The notes below the pieces were generated by a model that saw only the letters and a program-made list of their open reading frames with translations, searched no databases and had not been told where the DNA came from. A stretch of 64,000 bases of DNA from Halomonas alkalicola (GTDB taxonomy: Bacteria > Pseudomonadota > Gammaproteobacteria > Pseudomonadales > Halomonadaceae). The DNA is taken from assembly GCF_030704205.1 (NCBI RefSeq), contig NZ_CP131913.1, positions 1,860,001-1,924,000 of the forward strand, in the 5' to 3' direction. This document shows positions 22,783 through 33,372 of the stretch, one piece after another. Position numbers and translations under genes: made by a program. Each line of letters starts with the position of its first letter. Within the stretch, counting starts at the first letter, position 1.

Positions 22783-22895
22783 GCGGCGGTTGGCGGTGCG
22801 TGGCACCCCGTCCGATTTCCGCTGACTGCCCGCCTCATCTTGCCGAGGCGCTGCGAATAGAGCCCTCAGCGAGCCCTGCAGAACAAGTGGTGCGC

Positions 22896-22924
22896 ATTCT
22901 AGCGGAATCCGCGGCGAGTGTCAA
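22896..22924 (-). promoter_or_regulatory. rRNA operon promoter P1 (sigma70) with A/T-rich upstream tract
   Basis: On the minus strand TTGACA (22919-22924) is followed after 17 bases by TAGAAT (22896-22901). Just upstream is an A/T-rich tract (tttttgaaagtttcgaaaat, minus strand) in the position of an UP element, as in E. coli rrn P1. Confidence 0.85.
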
Positions 22925-23240
22925 GCGAGAAGATTTTCGAAACTTTCAAAAACCTCAAGCAGAACAACCACTTCTACCACCTTTCACCGCCTGCAACCTT
23001 GCTGGTCACCGGCAGCGGATGCGTACTTTACGGCTTCCCCCGGCCCGGGGCAAGCCCTCTGTGTAAAAAAGTTTCAGGATGATGGCAGAGCGGCGAATCC
23101 GGGGAGTCAGTACATCGCCCCGAACTATCCACAGCGCCGCGGCGGAAGGGGCTGTGGACAAACCGCGGCGCCGAGACGACAGCGCCCGCACTTGGGCGGG
23201 CGCAGCGTCCACTGGCCTGGGCCAGTCGGATCATGTCCGA

Positions 23241-24439
23241 CTACTTGAGCGTCACCCGGGCGTAGCGCTTCTTGCCCGCCTGGATCACATAGCTCTGGCC
23301 GGTCGCCAACATATGATCTCGCTCGACCACCTCGCCATCCACCTTGACCCGGCCGTTGCCGAGCATGTCCTTGGCCTGGGCGCTGTTGTTGGCCAGGCCG
23401 GAGCGGTTGAGCACCGCCGCGATGGGCGCCTGCTCGCTGCCCTCGAAGCCCACCTCCACCTCGGGCAGATCCTCCGGCAGCTCGCCCTCGGCCAGCTGGT
23501 TACCCGCGGAGCGGTGCGCATTGGCCGCCGCCTCCTCGCCGTGGTAACGCGCGATCAGCTCGCGGGCCAGGATCATCTTGATGTCCCGGGGATTGGCACC
23601 GCCCTCGACGTCACGCTTGAGCGACTCGATCTCCTCGTTGGACTTGAGCGAGAGCAGCTCGAAGTAGCGCCAGATCAGGCTGTCCGGCATGGAGACCAGC
23701 TTGTTGAACATGGCGCCCGGCGCCTCGTCCACGCCGACGTAGTTCCCCAGCGACTTGGACATCTTCTGCACGCCGTCCAGCCCTTCCAGCAGCGGCATGG
23801 TGATCACCACCTGGGGCGTCATGCCGAAGTGCTTCTGCACCTCGCGCCCCATCAGCAGGTTGAACTTCTGGTCGGTGCCGCCCATCTCGATGTCGGCCTC
23901 CAGCGCCACGGAGTCGTAGCCCTGCACCAGCGGATAGAGGAACTCGTGGATGGAGATCGGCTGCCCCGCCTTGTAGCGCTTATCGAAGTCGTCGCGCTCG
24001 AGCATGCGTGCCACAGTGCTCTGGGCCGCCAGCTCGATCATCTTGGCGGCGGTGAGCTCGCCGAACCACTCGGAGTTGAAGCGCACCTCGGTCTTTTCCG
24101 GGTCGAGGATCTTGAACACCTGCTCCTTGTAGGTCTGGGCGTTGGCGCGGACCTCCTCCTCGGTGAGCGGCTTGCGGGTGACGTTCTTGCCGGTGGGGTC
24201 GCCGATACGACCGGTGAAGTCGCCGATCAGGAAGATGATCTGGTGGCCGAGATCCTGGAACTGACGCATCTTGGTCAGCAGCACGCTGTGCCCCAGGTGC
24301 AGATCGGGGGCGGTGGGATCGAAGCCCGCCTTGATCCGCAGCTTGCGCCCGGACTCCAGCTTCTTGATCAGCTCCTCTTCCAGCAGGATCTCCTGGGTGC
24401 CTCGCTCAGCAGCGCCAGTGCGCTAGCCACGTCGGTCAT
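23241..24439 (-). CDS. tyrS: Tyrosyl-tRNA synthetase TyrS, frame broken near the N-terminus
   Basis: Class I aminoacyl-tRNA synthetase. The long frame shows [17 protein letters not shown] (HIGH motif), the tyrosine-site segment, KMSKSLGN (KMSKS motif) and a C-terminal S4 domain ([16 protein letters not shown]). The natural start is the ATG at 24439 ([11 protein letters not shown]). That frame leaves the enzyme frame around 24414, where one base seems missing before [13 protein letters not shown]. In the enzyme frame a TAG lies upstream and no ATG, GTG or TTG precedes the HIGH motif. With one base added the protein is 399 residues, a normal length. Sequencing error is the simplest explanation. 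Confidence 0.85.
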
Positions 24440-24554
24440 TGTCTCCTACTCCACGTGTACGGTTGCCGGGCCCCGGCGGGGGCCATCGATTGGGCCAGGA
24501 TGGTAGCATGAGTCGACGCCTTGCGGTGACGCCCCAACGACCCGAGAGAGTGCC

Positions 24555-25694
24555 ATGTCCCTCTATATAGGCCTGATGTCCGGCACCAGCCTGGACGGCA
24601 TCGACGCCGCCCTGGTGGAGATAGACGACACCTCAGCCAGCGGCTGCCCCCGCCTGCTGGCCTCCCACGCCGAGCCGATGCCCGCGGCGCTGCGCGAATC
24701 TTTGTGGGCGCTGTGCCACGCCGCGGGGGCAGGCTTTGCCGAGCTGGCGGCGGCGGAGGACGCCTTCTGCCGGCTCCAGGCCCAGGCCGTGGCCACGCTG
24801 CTGGCGGCGAGCGGCACGCCCCGCGAGGCGGTGGAGGCCATCGGCAGCCACGGCCAGACCATCGAGCACGCCCCACAGGGGCACGCCGGCGGGCCCGCCT
24901 ATACCCTGCAGCTCGACAACCCCAGCCTGCTGGCCGAGCTGACCGGGCGCTGCGTGGTGGCCGACTTCCGGCGCCGCGACCTGGCGGCCGGCGGCCAGGC
25001 GGCTCCCCTGGCGCCCGCCTTCCACGAGGCGCTTTTTCGTGCCCCCGGCGAGTGGCGGCTGGTGCTCAACCTCGGCGGCTTCGCCAACCTGACCCTGCTG
25101 CCACCCGCCGAGGACCCGAGGGCCCCGCTCGGCTTCGACTCGGGGCCGGCCAACGCCCTGCTCGACGCCTGGCACGCCCGCCATCGCGGCGGCGATTTCG
25201 ATGCCGACGGCGCCTGGGCGGCCTCGGGGCGGGTAGACGAGGCACTCCTGGGTCGGCTGCTGGCGGAGCCCTTCTTCCACCTGCCGCCGCCCCGCAGCAC
25301 CGGGCGCGAGCTGTTTCATCTCGACTGGCTGGAGGGGCACCTGACGGGGAAGGAACGCACAGAGGACGTGCAGGCCACCCTGGCGGAGCTGACGGCACAG
25401 AGCGTGGCGCTGGCGGTGGCCATGGCGCGCGAGCGACTCGAGGCTCCCACCGCTGCGCGGCTGATTCCCTGCGGCGGCGGCGCCCACAACCGCGACCTGC
25501 TGGCCAGGCTCGACCGGCACCTGCCCGATTCGCGCCTTGCCGATAGCGAGGCGTGGGGCTGGCCGGTCGACTGGCTGGAGGCCGGCGCCTTCGCCTGGCT
25601 GACCTGGCGAAGGCTGCACGGCATGCCCGGCAACCTGCCCTCGGTCACCGGCGCCGCCGGCCCCCGGGTGCTGGGCGGGGTCTACGCCCCCTGA
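24555..25694 (+). CDS. anmK: Anhydro-N-acetylmuramic acid kinase AnmK
   Basis: 379 residues. Phosphorylates and opens 1,6-anhydro-MurNAc during cell-wall recycling. N-terminal MSLYIGLMSGTSLDGIDAALVE is the phosphate-binding signature. GSHGQTIEHAP, VVADFRRRDLAAGGQAAPL, NLGGFANLTLLP and the C-terminal PCGGGAHNRDLL complete the family pattern. It is divergent from tyrS, a common neighbour in gammaproteobacteria. Confidence 0.95.
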   Translation: MSLYIGLMSGTSLDGIDAALVEIDDTSASGCPRLLASHAEPMPAALRESLWALCHAAGAGFAELAAAEDAFCRLQAQAVATLLAASGTPREAVEAIGSHGQTIEHAPQGHAGGPAYTLQLDNPSLLAELTGRCVVADFRRRDLAAGGQAAPLAPAFHEALFRAPGEWRLVLNLGGFANLTLLPPAEDPRAPLGFDSGPANALLDAWHARHRGGDFDADGAWAASGRVDEALLGRLLAEPFFHLPPPRSTGRELFHLDWLEGHLTGKERTEDVQATLAELTAQSVALAVAMARERLEAPTAARLIPCGGGAHNRDLLARLDRHLPDSRLADSEAWGWPVDWLEAGAFAWLTWRRLHGMPGNLPSVTGAAGPRVLGGVYAP

Positions 25695-25734
25695 GCCACG
25701 GCGCCAGGGGCGGGCCGGCCGCCGCCCTGCCGGG

Positions 25735-26877
25735 TCAGAAGTCCTCGTCGCGCTTGAGCGAGAGCTGGCTTGCCGCCTCGCGTGCCTGGGCCAGCCCTTC
25801 GCTTCCGGCGTCACCGTACTTGATCATCATGCGCAGGTCGTTGGCCGAGTCGGCGTGCACCAGCGCCACCTCCTCGGTGATCTTGCCCGCCCGGAAGAGG
25901 TCGTAGAGCGCCTGGTCGAAGGTCTGCATCCCCAGGTCTCGGGAGCGCGACATCACGTTCTTGATCTCGTTGACCTCGCCCTTGCGTACCAGATCGCCGA
26001 TCAGCGGTGACTTGAGCATGATCTCGATGGCCGGGCAGCGGCCACCATCCACCGTGGGCAGCAGCTGCTGGGCCACGATGGCGCGCAGGTTGAGCGAGAG
26101 GTCGAGCCAGATCTGCTCGTGCCGCTCGTGGGGGAAGAAGTGGATGATGCGATCCAGCGCCTGGTTGGCGTTGTTGGCGTGCAGGGTCGCCAGGCAGAGG
26201 TGGCCGGTCTCGGCGAAGGTCAGCGCATGCTCCATGGTCTCCCGGGTGCGGATCTCGCCGATCAGGATCACGTCGGGCGCCTGGCGCAGGGTGTTCTTCA
26301 GCGCGACCTCGAAGGAGTCGGTGTCGATGCCCACCTCGCGCTGGTTGATGATCACCTTCTTGTGCGGATGCACGTACTCGATGGGATCCTCGACGCTGAT
26401 GATATGGCCCCCCAGGGTCTCGTTGCGCTGCTGGATCATCGAGGCCAGGGTGGTCGACTTGCCGGTACCGGTGCCGCCCACCACGAACACCAGGCCACGC
26501 TTGTTGTTGGCCAGCTCGCCCAGCACCGGCGGCAGCGACAGCTCCTCCAGGTGGGGGATCTCGAAGGCGATGCGCCGGATCACCATCGCCTTCTGGTTGC
26601 GCTGCTGGAAGGCGCTGACGCGAAAGCGCCCCTTGTCCCTGAGGCTGAGCGCGAAGTTGGCCTCGCGCTCGACCTGGAAGCGCGCCATCACCGCCTCCGG
26701 GATCGACGCGCTGACCAGCTCGTCGACCTGGGCCACGGAGAGCCCCTGGTCGCCCAGGGGAGTCAGCTTGCCGGCCATCTTGAGGGTCGGCGGTGCATTC
26801 ACCGAGATCAGCAGATCCGACGCCTCCTTCTGCACCATGATATCCAGCAGCTGGTAGAGCCACTCTTTCGCCGTCAT
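25735..26877 (-). CDS. pilU: Type IV pilus retraction ATPase paralogue PilU
   Basis: 380 residues. Works with PilT in retraction of type IV pili at the inner membrane. Walker A GGTGTGKSTTLASM, the Asp box ISVEDPIEYVHP, Walker B VILIGEIRTRETM and the His box ETGHLCLATLHANNA are present, and the C-terminal tail KRDEDF is longer than in PilT. The start at 26877 (MTAKEWLYQLLDIM) follows the family. It is 49 bases downstream of pilT and in the same operon. Confidence 0.94.
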   Translation of the reverse strand: MTAKEWLYQLLDIMVQKEASDLLISVNAPPTLKMAGKLTPLGDQGLSVAQVDELVSASIPEAVMARFQVEREANFALSLRDKGRFRVSAFQQRNQKAMVIRRIAFEIPHLEELSLPPVLGELANNKRGLVFVVGGTGTGKSTTLASMIQQRNETLGGHIISVEDPIEYVHPHKKVIINQREVGIDTDSFEVALKNTLRQAPDVILIGEIRTRETMEHALTFAETGHLCLATLHANNANQALDRIIHFFPHERHEQIWLDLSLNLRAIVAQQLLPTVDGGRCPAIEIMLKSPLIGDLVRKGEVNEIKNVMSRSRDLGMQTFDQALYDLFRAGKITEEVALVHADSANDLRMMIKYGDAGSEGLAQAREAASQLSLKRDEDF

Positions 26878-26926
26878 GTCCCTGCTCCTCTTCCCCGTTG
26901 TTCCCTGCCGCGCGGCCGACCCCCGG

Positions 26927-27961
<1,035 letters not shown>

Positions 27962-28027
27962 GCGTTTTCCCTTGCTCCCGAAGCCCTGGTGACATCTTGT
28001 AATGTTCAGTATGACAGAGCTTGCCAC

Positions 28028-28749
28028 ATGACGGCCCCTTCTGCCTCCACCCCCCTCGCCGAATCGCTGGCCGCGGTGCGCCGGCGCCTATCCGCGGCCC
28101 TGGCGGATGCCGCCGGCGGCCGGCCGAGGGCGCGCAGCTGCTGGCGGTCAGCAAGACCAAGCCGGCGGCGCTGATCCGCGAGGCCTGGCATCTCGGCCAG
28201 CGCGAGTTCGGCGAGAACTATGTCCAGGAGGCGCTGGCCAAGCAGGCCGAGCTGGCCGACCTCGACGGCATCGTCTGGCATTTCATCGGCCCGCTGCAGT
28301 CGAACAAGACCCGCGAGGTGGCCGAACACTTCACCTGGGTACACAGCGTAGACCGTGAGAAGATCGCCCGGCGTCTGAACGATCAACGCCCGGAGGCAAT
28401 GCCGCCGCTCGAGGTCTGCCTGCAGGTCAATATCAGCGACGAGGCCACCAAGTCCGGTGTGAGCCTCGCCGAGCTGCCGGCGCTGGCCGAGGCCGTGCTG
28501 GCGATGCCGCGCCTGCGCCTGCGCGGCCTGATGGCGATCCCGGCCCCGGCCGAGACCCCCGAGGCCCAGCGAGAGCCCTTCCCCCACCTGCGCGAGGCCC
28601 TGGAGGCGCTGCGCCGCCGCTTCCCCGGGGCGCCGCTGGACACCCTCTCCATGGGCATGACCAGCGACCTGGAGGCCGCCGTGCGGGAGGGCGCCACCCT
28701 GGTGCGGGTGGGCACCGCCATCTTCGGGGAGCGCGAACCACCCCGCTGA
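28028..28749 (+). CDS. yggS: PLP homeostasis protein YggS, frame broken near the N-terminus
   Basis: PLP-binding protein (COG0325/PROSC family). The ATG at 28028 gives MTAPSASTPLAESLAAVRRRLSA, the correct N-terminus, but this frame fails near 28125. The rest is read one frame over: QLLAVSKTKPAALIREAW (PLP lysine), FGENYVQE, WHFIGPLQSNK, SMGMTSDLEAAVREGATLVRVG. The break lies in ggcggccggccgaggg. Adding one four-base ggcc unit would restore the frame and give exactly the E. coli spacing (GRSPEEIT against GRPAEGAQ). It is therefore either a pseudogene or, more likely, a sequence error. The neighbours pilT and proC are as in Pseudomonas. Confidence 0.82.
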
Positions 28750-28819
28750 GCACCGACCGAACAACGTAGCCGCCGGATGCTCCACCGGCTCCATTCGACG
28801 AGCGATACAGGACACCCCC

Positions 28820-29644
28820 ATGGCCACCAGAGTCACCTTCATCGGCGCCGGCAACATGGCCAGCGCCATCATCGGCGGCATGATCGACAGCGGCTTCTCG
28901 CCCTCCGCGATCACCGCCACCTCCCCGAGCGACGCCTTCCTGGCCCCGGTGCACGAGCGCTACGGCATTCACACCAACACCGACAACGTTGCCGCGGTCG
29001 CCCAGGCCGATGTGGTCGTGCTGGCGGTGAAGCCGCAGATCATGAAGGAGGTCTGCGAGGGGCTGGCCGGCGTGGTGCAGCGCCAGCGCCCGCTGATCAT
29101 CTCGGTGGCCGCCGGCCTCGATGCCGCCACCCTGGAGGCCTGGCTGGGCGGCGACCTGCCGCTGGTCCGCTGCATGCCCAACACCCCGGCCCTGGTGGGC
29201 ACCGGCGCTTCCGGCCTCTGTGCCAACGCCCGCGTCAGCGACGAGCAGCGGGCCCTGGCCACCGAACTGATGGAGGCCGTGGGCCTGGTGGAGTGGGTCG
29301 AGGAGGAGCACCTGCTCGACGCCGTCACCGCCGTCTCCGGCAGCGGACCGGCCTACTTCTTCCTGATGTTCGAGGCCATGGAAGAGGCCGGCGTCAAGCT
29401 GGGCCTGCCTGCCGACACGGCCCGCCGCCTGGCCATGCAGACCGCGCTGGGCGCCGCGAAGATGGCCATGGCCAGCGACAAGTCCCCCGCGGAGCTCAAG
29501 CGCAACGTGATGTCGCCGGGCGGCACCACCGAACGCGCGATCGAGCACCTCGAGGCGGCCGAGCTGCGCCGCATCCTCGCCGAGGCCATGGACGCCTGCG
29601 CCGCACGCGCCCGTGAGATGGCCGCCGAGCGCGGCGGCCGCTAG
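28820..29644 (+). CDS. proC: Pyrroline-5-carboxylate reductase ProC
   Basis: 274 residues. Last step of proline synthesis, NAD(P)H-dependent. Rossmann motif VTFIGAGNMASAIIGGM, CMPNTPALVGTGASG, and the signature SGSGPAYFFLMFEAMEEAGVKLGL with SPGGTTERAIEHLE are visible. Proline matters as a compatible solute in halophiles, but no osmotic control element was seen. It lies between yggS and yggT. Confidence 0.97.
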   Translation: MATRVTFIGAGNMASAIIGGMIDSGFSPSAITATSPSDAFLAPVHERYGIHTNTDNVAAVAQADVVVLAVKPQIMKEVCEGLAGVVQRQRPLIISVAAGLDAATLEAWLGGDLPLVRCMPNTPALVGTGASGLCANARVSDEQRALATELMEAVGLVEWVEEEHLLDAVTAVSGSGPAYFFLMFEAMEEAGVKLGLPADTARRLAMQTALGAAKMAMASDKSPAELKRNVMSPGGTTERAIEHLEAAELRRILAEAMDACAARAREMAAERGGR

Positions 29645-29706
29645 TTCCAGGATCAGTTACACGGGGCCGCCGGGCGGCGGCCTGCCCACGACATGGAGGA
29701 ACCCTC

Positions 29707-30288
29707 ATGGGAAATGCCGGCCTGCTGCTGATCAACACGCTGGTCAACCTGTACATCTTCCTGCTGATGCTGCGCTTCCTGCTGCAGGCGTCTCAGGCCG
29801 ATTACTACAACCCCATCAGCCAGACGGTGGTCAAGATCACCCAGCCGGCGGTGCGCCCCTTTCAGGGCTTCCTGGGCCCGGTGCTGGGTCGCTTCGACAT
29901 GGCCACCCTGGCGGCCGGCTTCGTGATCAAGGCGGTGAGCATTATCGTCATCCTGCAGATGGCCGGCTTCGGCATGGCGCCGGTCGCCGCCGTGGCCATC
30001 GGCGCGGTGGCGGCGTTGGCCAACGCCATCCTGAAGATCTACTTCTTCGCGCTGATCGCCATGATCATCCTCAGCTGGGTCGCCCCCAACGCCAGCCATC
30101 CGGGGGCGCTGCTGGTGATGCAGCTGGTGGAGCCGATCATGGCGCCGCTGCGCAAGGTGATCCCGCCGCTCGGGATGATCGATCTGTCGCCCATCGTGGC
30201 GTTCATCGCCATCAGCCTGATCGATGGTATCGTGGTGGGTTCACTGACCCGCGCTGCCGGCGTGGCCGGCGCCCTGGTCGGGCTCTGA
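29707..30288 (+). CDS. yggT: YggT family integral membrane protein
   Basis: 193 residues with two YggT repeats: [16 protein letters not shown] followed by [15 protein letters not shown], and later [16 protein letters not shown] followed by [23 protein letters not shown]. About five membrane segments. The family is linked to osmotic-stress tolerance and cell-division membranes in different bacteria; the molecular role is unclear. Confidence 0.9.
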   Translation: MGNAGLLLINTLVNLYIFLLMLRFLLQASQADYYNPISQTVVKITQPAVRPFQGFLGPVLGRFDMATLAAGFVIKAVSIIVILQMAGFGMAPVAAVAIGAVAALANAILKIYFFALIAMIILSWVAPNASHPGALLVMQLVEPIMAPLRKVIPPLGMIDLSPIVAFIAISLIDGIVVGSLTRAAGVAGALVGL

Positions 30289-30334
30289 GGCCCGCCCTCA
30301 GCGCCCACCGCAACGACTGGACACGGAACGACTG

Positions 30335-31492
30335 ATGCCCGAGTTTCCTGGTGACTCGGTCGGCCTGGTGACGCCCCAGACGGCGCACTTCGACGACCCC
30401 CTGGCCCTGGCCTGCGGCAGGACGCTGCCGGCCTATGACCTCGTCTACGAGACCTATGGCACCCTCAACGCCGAACGCTCCAACGCGGTGCTGATCTGCC
30501 ACGCGCTCTCCGGCCACCACCATGCGGCCGGCTACCACCGCGACGACGAACGCAAGCCGGGCTGGTGGGACGCCCATATCGGCCCCGGCAAGTCCATCGA
30601 CACCAACCGCTTCTTCGTGGTCTCGCTCAACAACCTGGGGGGCTGCCACGGCAGCACCGGCCCCAGCTGCGAGAACCCCGAGAGCGGCCGGCTGTGGGGG
30701 CCGGAGTTTCCCATGATGACGGTGGGCGACTGGGTGAACAGCCAGGCGCGGCTGGCCGATCGCCTGGAGATAGAGCGCTTCGCCGCGGTGATCGGCGGCA
30801 GCCTGGGCGGCATGCAGGCGCTGCAGTGGACGCTGGCCTACCCGGAGCGGGTCGCCAGTGCCGCAGTGATCGCCGCCACCCCCAAGCTATCGGCGCAGAA
30901 CATCGCCTTCAATGAGGTCGCCCGCCAGGCGATCCGCTCGGATCCGGACTTCCACGACGGCTGGTACACCGAGCACGGCACCGTGCCGCGCCGCGGCCTC
31001 AAGCTGGCCCGCATGGTGGGGCACATCACCTACCTCTCCGAGGACGCCATGGGCAGCAAGTTCGGGCGCGACCTGCGCACCGACGACCTCAACTTCGGCT
31101 TCGACGTGGAGTTCCAGGTGGAGTCCTACCTGCGCTACCAGGGCGACACCTTCTCCACCTCCTTCGATGCCAACACCTACCTGCTGATGACCAAGGCGCT
31201 GGACTACTTCGACCCGGCCGCGGCCCACGGCGGCGACCTGGCGCGGGCGCTGGCCCCCGCCACCTGCCCCTTCCTGGTGGTCAGCTTCACCACCGACTGG
31301 CGCTTCCCGCCCTCGCGCTCCAGGGAGCTGGTCAACGCCCTGGTACGCGCCGGCAAGCCGGTCAGCTACGCCAACATCGACTCGACCCACGGCCACGACG
31401 CCTTCCTGATGCCGGAACCCCGCTATCAGGCGGTGTTCGCCGCCTTCATGGACCGCGTGGCCGGCGACCTCGGCCTGGAGACGCGCGCATGA
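30335..31492 (+). CDS. metX: Homoserine O-acyltransferase MetX
   Basis: 385 residues of alpha/beta-hydrolase fold; activates homoserine for methionine synthesis. The nucleophile motif is [12 protein letters not shown], with [12 protein letters not shown] forming the oxyanion region, and Asp and His near the C-terminus ([22 protein letters not shown]). MetX enzymes may use acetyl-CoA or succinyl-CoA; sequence inspection alone does not settle this. It overlaps metW by four bases. Confidence 0.95.
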   Translation: MPEFPGDSVGLVTPQTAHFDDPLALACGRTLPAYDLVYETYGTLNAERSNAVLICHALSGHHHAAGYHRDDERKPGWWDAHIGPGKSIDTNRFFVVSLNNLGGCHGSTGPSCENPESGRLWGPEFPMMTVGDWVNSQARLADRLEIERFAAVIGGSLGGMQALQWTLAYPERVASAAVIAATPKLSAQNIAFNEVARQAIRSDPDFHDGWYTEHGTVPRRGLKLARMVGHITYLSEDAMGSKFGRDLRTDDLNFGFDVEFQVESYLRYQGDTFSTSFDANTYLLMTKALDYFDPAAAHGGDLARALAPATCPFLVVSFTTDWRFPPSRSRELVNALVRAGKPVSYANIDSTHGHDAFLMPEPRYQAVFAAFMDRVAGDLGLETRA

Positions 31493-32091
31493 TGAACCGC
31501 CCCGACTTCAAGCTGATCCACGACTGGGTGCCCCCGAACGCCCGCATCCTCGACCTGGCCTGCGGCGATGGCAGCCTGCTGGCGGCCCTGGCGCGCGACA
31601 AGAACGTCACCGGCTACGGCCTGGAGATCGACCCGGACGGCATCACCGCCTGCATCGCCCGCGGCGTCAACGTCATCGAGCAGAACCTCGACGAGGGGCT
31701 CGCCAACTTCGATGACGACGCCTGCGACCTGGTGATCATGACCCAGGCCCTGCAGGCGCTGCGCCGCCCCGACCGCATGCTCGACGAGATGCTGCGGGTG
31801 GCCAGCGAGGCGATCATCACCTTCCCCAACTTCGCCTACTGGCGCCATCGCGTGCACCTGGGGATCCGCGGCTACATGCCGGTCTCCAAGTCGCTGCCCC
31901 ACGCCTGGTACGACACCCCCAACATCCACCTCTCGACCTTCAACGACTTTGAACAACTTTGCCGCGACAAGGGTCTGATCATCGTCGACCGGGCGGTGGG
32001 CATCGGCGACCACGAGGGACACTGGACCTCGCGGCTGTGGCCCAACCTGTTCGGCGAAATCGCGATCTTCCGGGTCACCCGACGCGCCTGA
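31489..32091 (+). CDS. metW: Methionine biosynthesis protein MetW
   Basis: 200 residues, methyltransferase-like fold with [16 protein letters not shown] (SAM-binding motif I) and [10 protein letters not shown]. MetW always pairs with MetX and is needed for full acyltransferase function in several bacteria. It starts with ATGA overlapping the metX stop, a sign of coupled translation. Confidence 0.93.
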   Translation: MMNRPDFKLIHDWVPPNARILDLACGDGSLLAALARDKNVTGYGLEIDPDGITACIARGVNVIEQNLDEGLANFDDDACDLVIMTQALQALRRPDRMLDEMLRVASEAIITFPNFAYWRHRVHLGIRGYMPVSKSLPHAWYDTPNIHLSTFNDFEQLCRDKGLIIVDRAVGIGDHEGHWTSRLWPNLFGEIAIFRVTRRA

Positions 32092-32117
32092 CCCGGCAAC
32101 GGCAAAGAGGGTTCACG

Positions 32118-32573
32118 ATGAGGCAAGGCGTCCTGAAGGGCCTGCTCGCCGCCGGCCTGATGCTGCTGGCCGGCACCGCCGCCGCCCAGCAGTACGAGCA
32201 GGTCGGCAATTATCAGGTCCACTACAGCGCGGTGAACACCAGCTTCCTGCCCGAGGAAGTCGCCCGCGAGCACAATATCCAGCGCAGCCAGGTGATGGCG
32301 CTGCTCAACGTCAGCGTGCTCGAGGAGCGCGAGGACGGCACCACCCGCGCCCTGCCGGTCTCGGTGAACGGGACGGTCGGGGGACTCGCCAGCGGCGACG
32401 CCCGCACCCCGCTGAGCTTTCGCACCCTGCGCAGCGGCGACGCCCCCTCCCAGATAGCGGTATTCCGCATCCACGACGACGAGGCGATGCGCTTCGACCT
32501 GGAGGTCCTCCACGACCGCAATGCGGAGCCGGCCCGGGTCAGCTTCATCCAGCGCTTCTACATCGACCGCTGA
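32118..32573 (+). CDS. DUF4426 periplasmic protein
   Basis: 151 residues with a signal peptide ending GTAAAQQ. The motifs YQVHYSAVNTSFLPEEVAREHNI and the C-terminal FIQRFYID are those of DUF4426, which is regularly encoded just after metXW in Pseudomonas and relatives. Function unknown. It starts 26 bases after metW. Confidence 0.85.
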   Translation: MRQGVLKGLLAAGLMLLAGTAAAQQYEQVGNYQVHYSAVNTSFLPEEVAREHNIQRSQVMALLNVSVLEEREDGTTRALPVSVNGTVGGLASGDARTPLSFRTLRSGDAPSQIAVFRIHDDEAMRFDLEVLHDRNAEPARVSFIQRFYIDR

Positions 32574-32610
32574 ACCCCCACCGGCCGGGCAAGGCCTGCC
32601 CGGCCGGCGC

Positions 32611-33372
32611 TCAACCGGTGAAGCGTCGCTCGAGAGCCACCGGCAGCGGCGCCCCGAGGCGAATCGCCACCGGCGAATCACCTAGCCGCACCACCTCGCA
32701 GCGCTGCGCCAGCACCTCCACGCCGCGCACCGCCACCGCACGCAGGGTCGCCGCATAGGCGGGATCCAGGTGGGCCGCCGGCGCCACGTCCTCGATGCCC
32801 TCGTGGGCCACGCAGAACAGCAGCACCGCGCGCTGGCCGCGCTCGGCCAGCGCCGCCAGCACCTCCAGATGCCGGCGGCCCCGCTCGCTCACCGCGTCGG
32901 GGAAGTAGCCGTGGCCGTCGGCCTCCTTCAGGGTGACCTGCTTGACCTCCACGAAGGCGCCGCCGCGCGCGGGGTCGTCCAGGCGGAAGTCGAGCCGCGC
33001 CGAGAGCCCCTCCTCCTCCAGTACCACCTTCGCCTCGCGCTTCAGGTCGGCGTAGCCGGCGAGCCCGGGCACCCGGCCCTCGCGCAGGGCCTCCTCGACG
33101 ATGCGGTTGGCCCGCCCGGTCTGCACCGAGGCGGCGGCCAGAGTGTCATCGGGCTGGGGCAGCTCGATCAGCTCCCAGGTCCAGGCCAGCTTGCGCGCCG
33201 GATTGTCGCTGGGCGAGAGCCACACCCGGCAGCCCGGCACATTTACGGCCCGCATGGAGCCGGTATTGGGGCAGTGGGCGGTGACCTCGCGGCCGTCGTC
33301 GAGGCGCACGTCGGCGAGGAAGCGCTTGTAGCGCCGCAGCAGCGTGCCCGGCACCAGCTCGGGGTAGTCCAT
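32611..33372 (-). CDS. sfsA: SfsA DNA/RNA nuclease (internal start within the fused frame)
   Basis: If translated separately, SfsA would start at the ATG at 33372 and have 253 residues. The sequence shows ADVRLDDGREVTAHCPNTGSMRAV, VQTGRANRIVEEAL, RLDFRLDDPARGGAFVEVKQVTL (nuclease-like acidic cluster) and a C-terminal FCVAHEGIEDVAPA, all standard for SfsA, which was first named for sugar-fermentation stimulation. A weak purine-rich sequence (gcagggggc) precedes the ATG. It is downstream of the aminotransferase with no stop between. Confidence 0.65.
   Translation of the reverse strand: MDYPELVPGTLLRRYKRFLADVRLDDGREVTAHCPNTGSMRAVNVPGCRVWLSPSDNPARKLAWTWELIELPQPDDTLAAASVQTGRANRIVEEALREGRVPGLAGYADLKREAKVVLEEEGLSARLDFRLDDPARGGAFVEVKQVTLKEADGHGYFPDAVSERGRRHLEVLAALAERGQRAVLLFCVAHEGIEDVAPAAHLDPAYAATLRAVAVRGVEVLAQRCEVVRLGDSPVAIRLGAPLPVALERRFTG

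Noticed and set aside
23125..23161. Two DnaA-box-like words (ctatccaca and tgtggacaa) near tyrS
   Set aside because: They form an inverted pair (tccacagc/gctgtgga) better explained as a weak hairpin after tyrS. There are no further boxes, no AT-rich unwinding region and no dnaA/dnaN, so this is not an origin.
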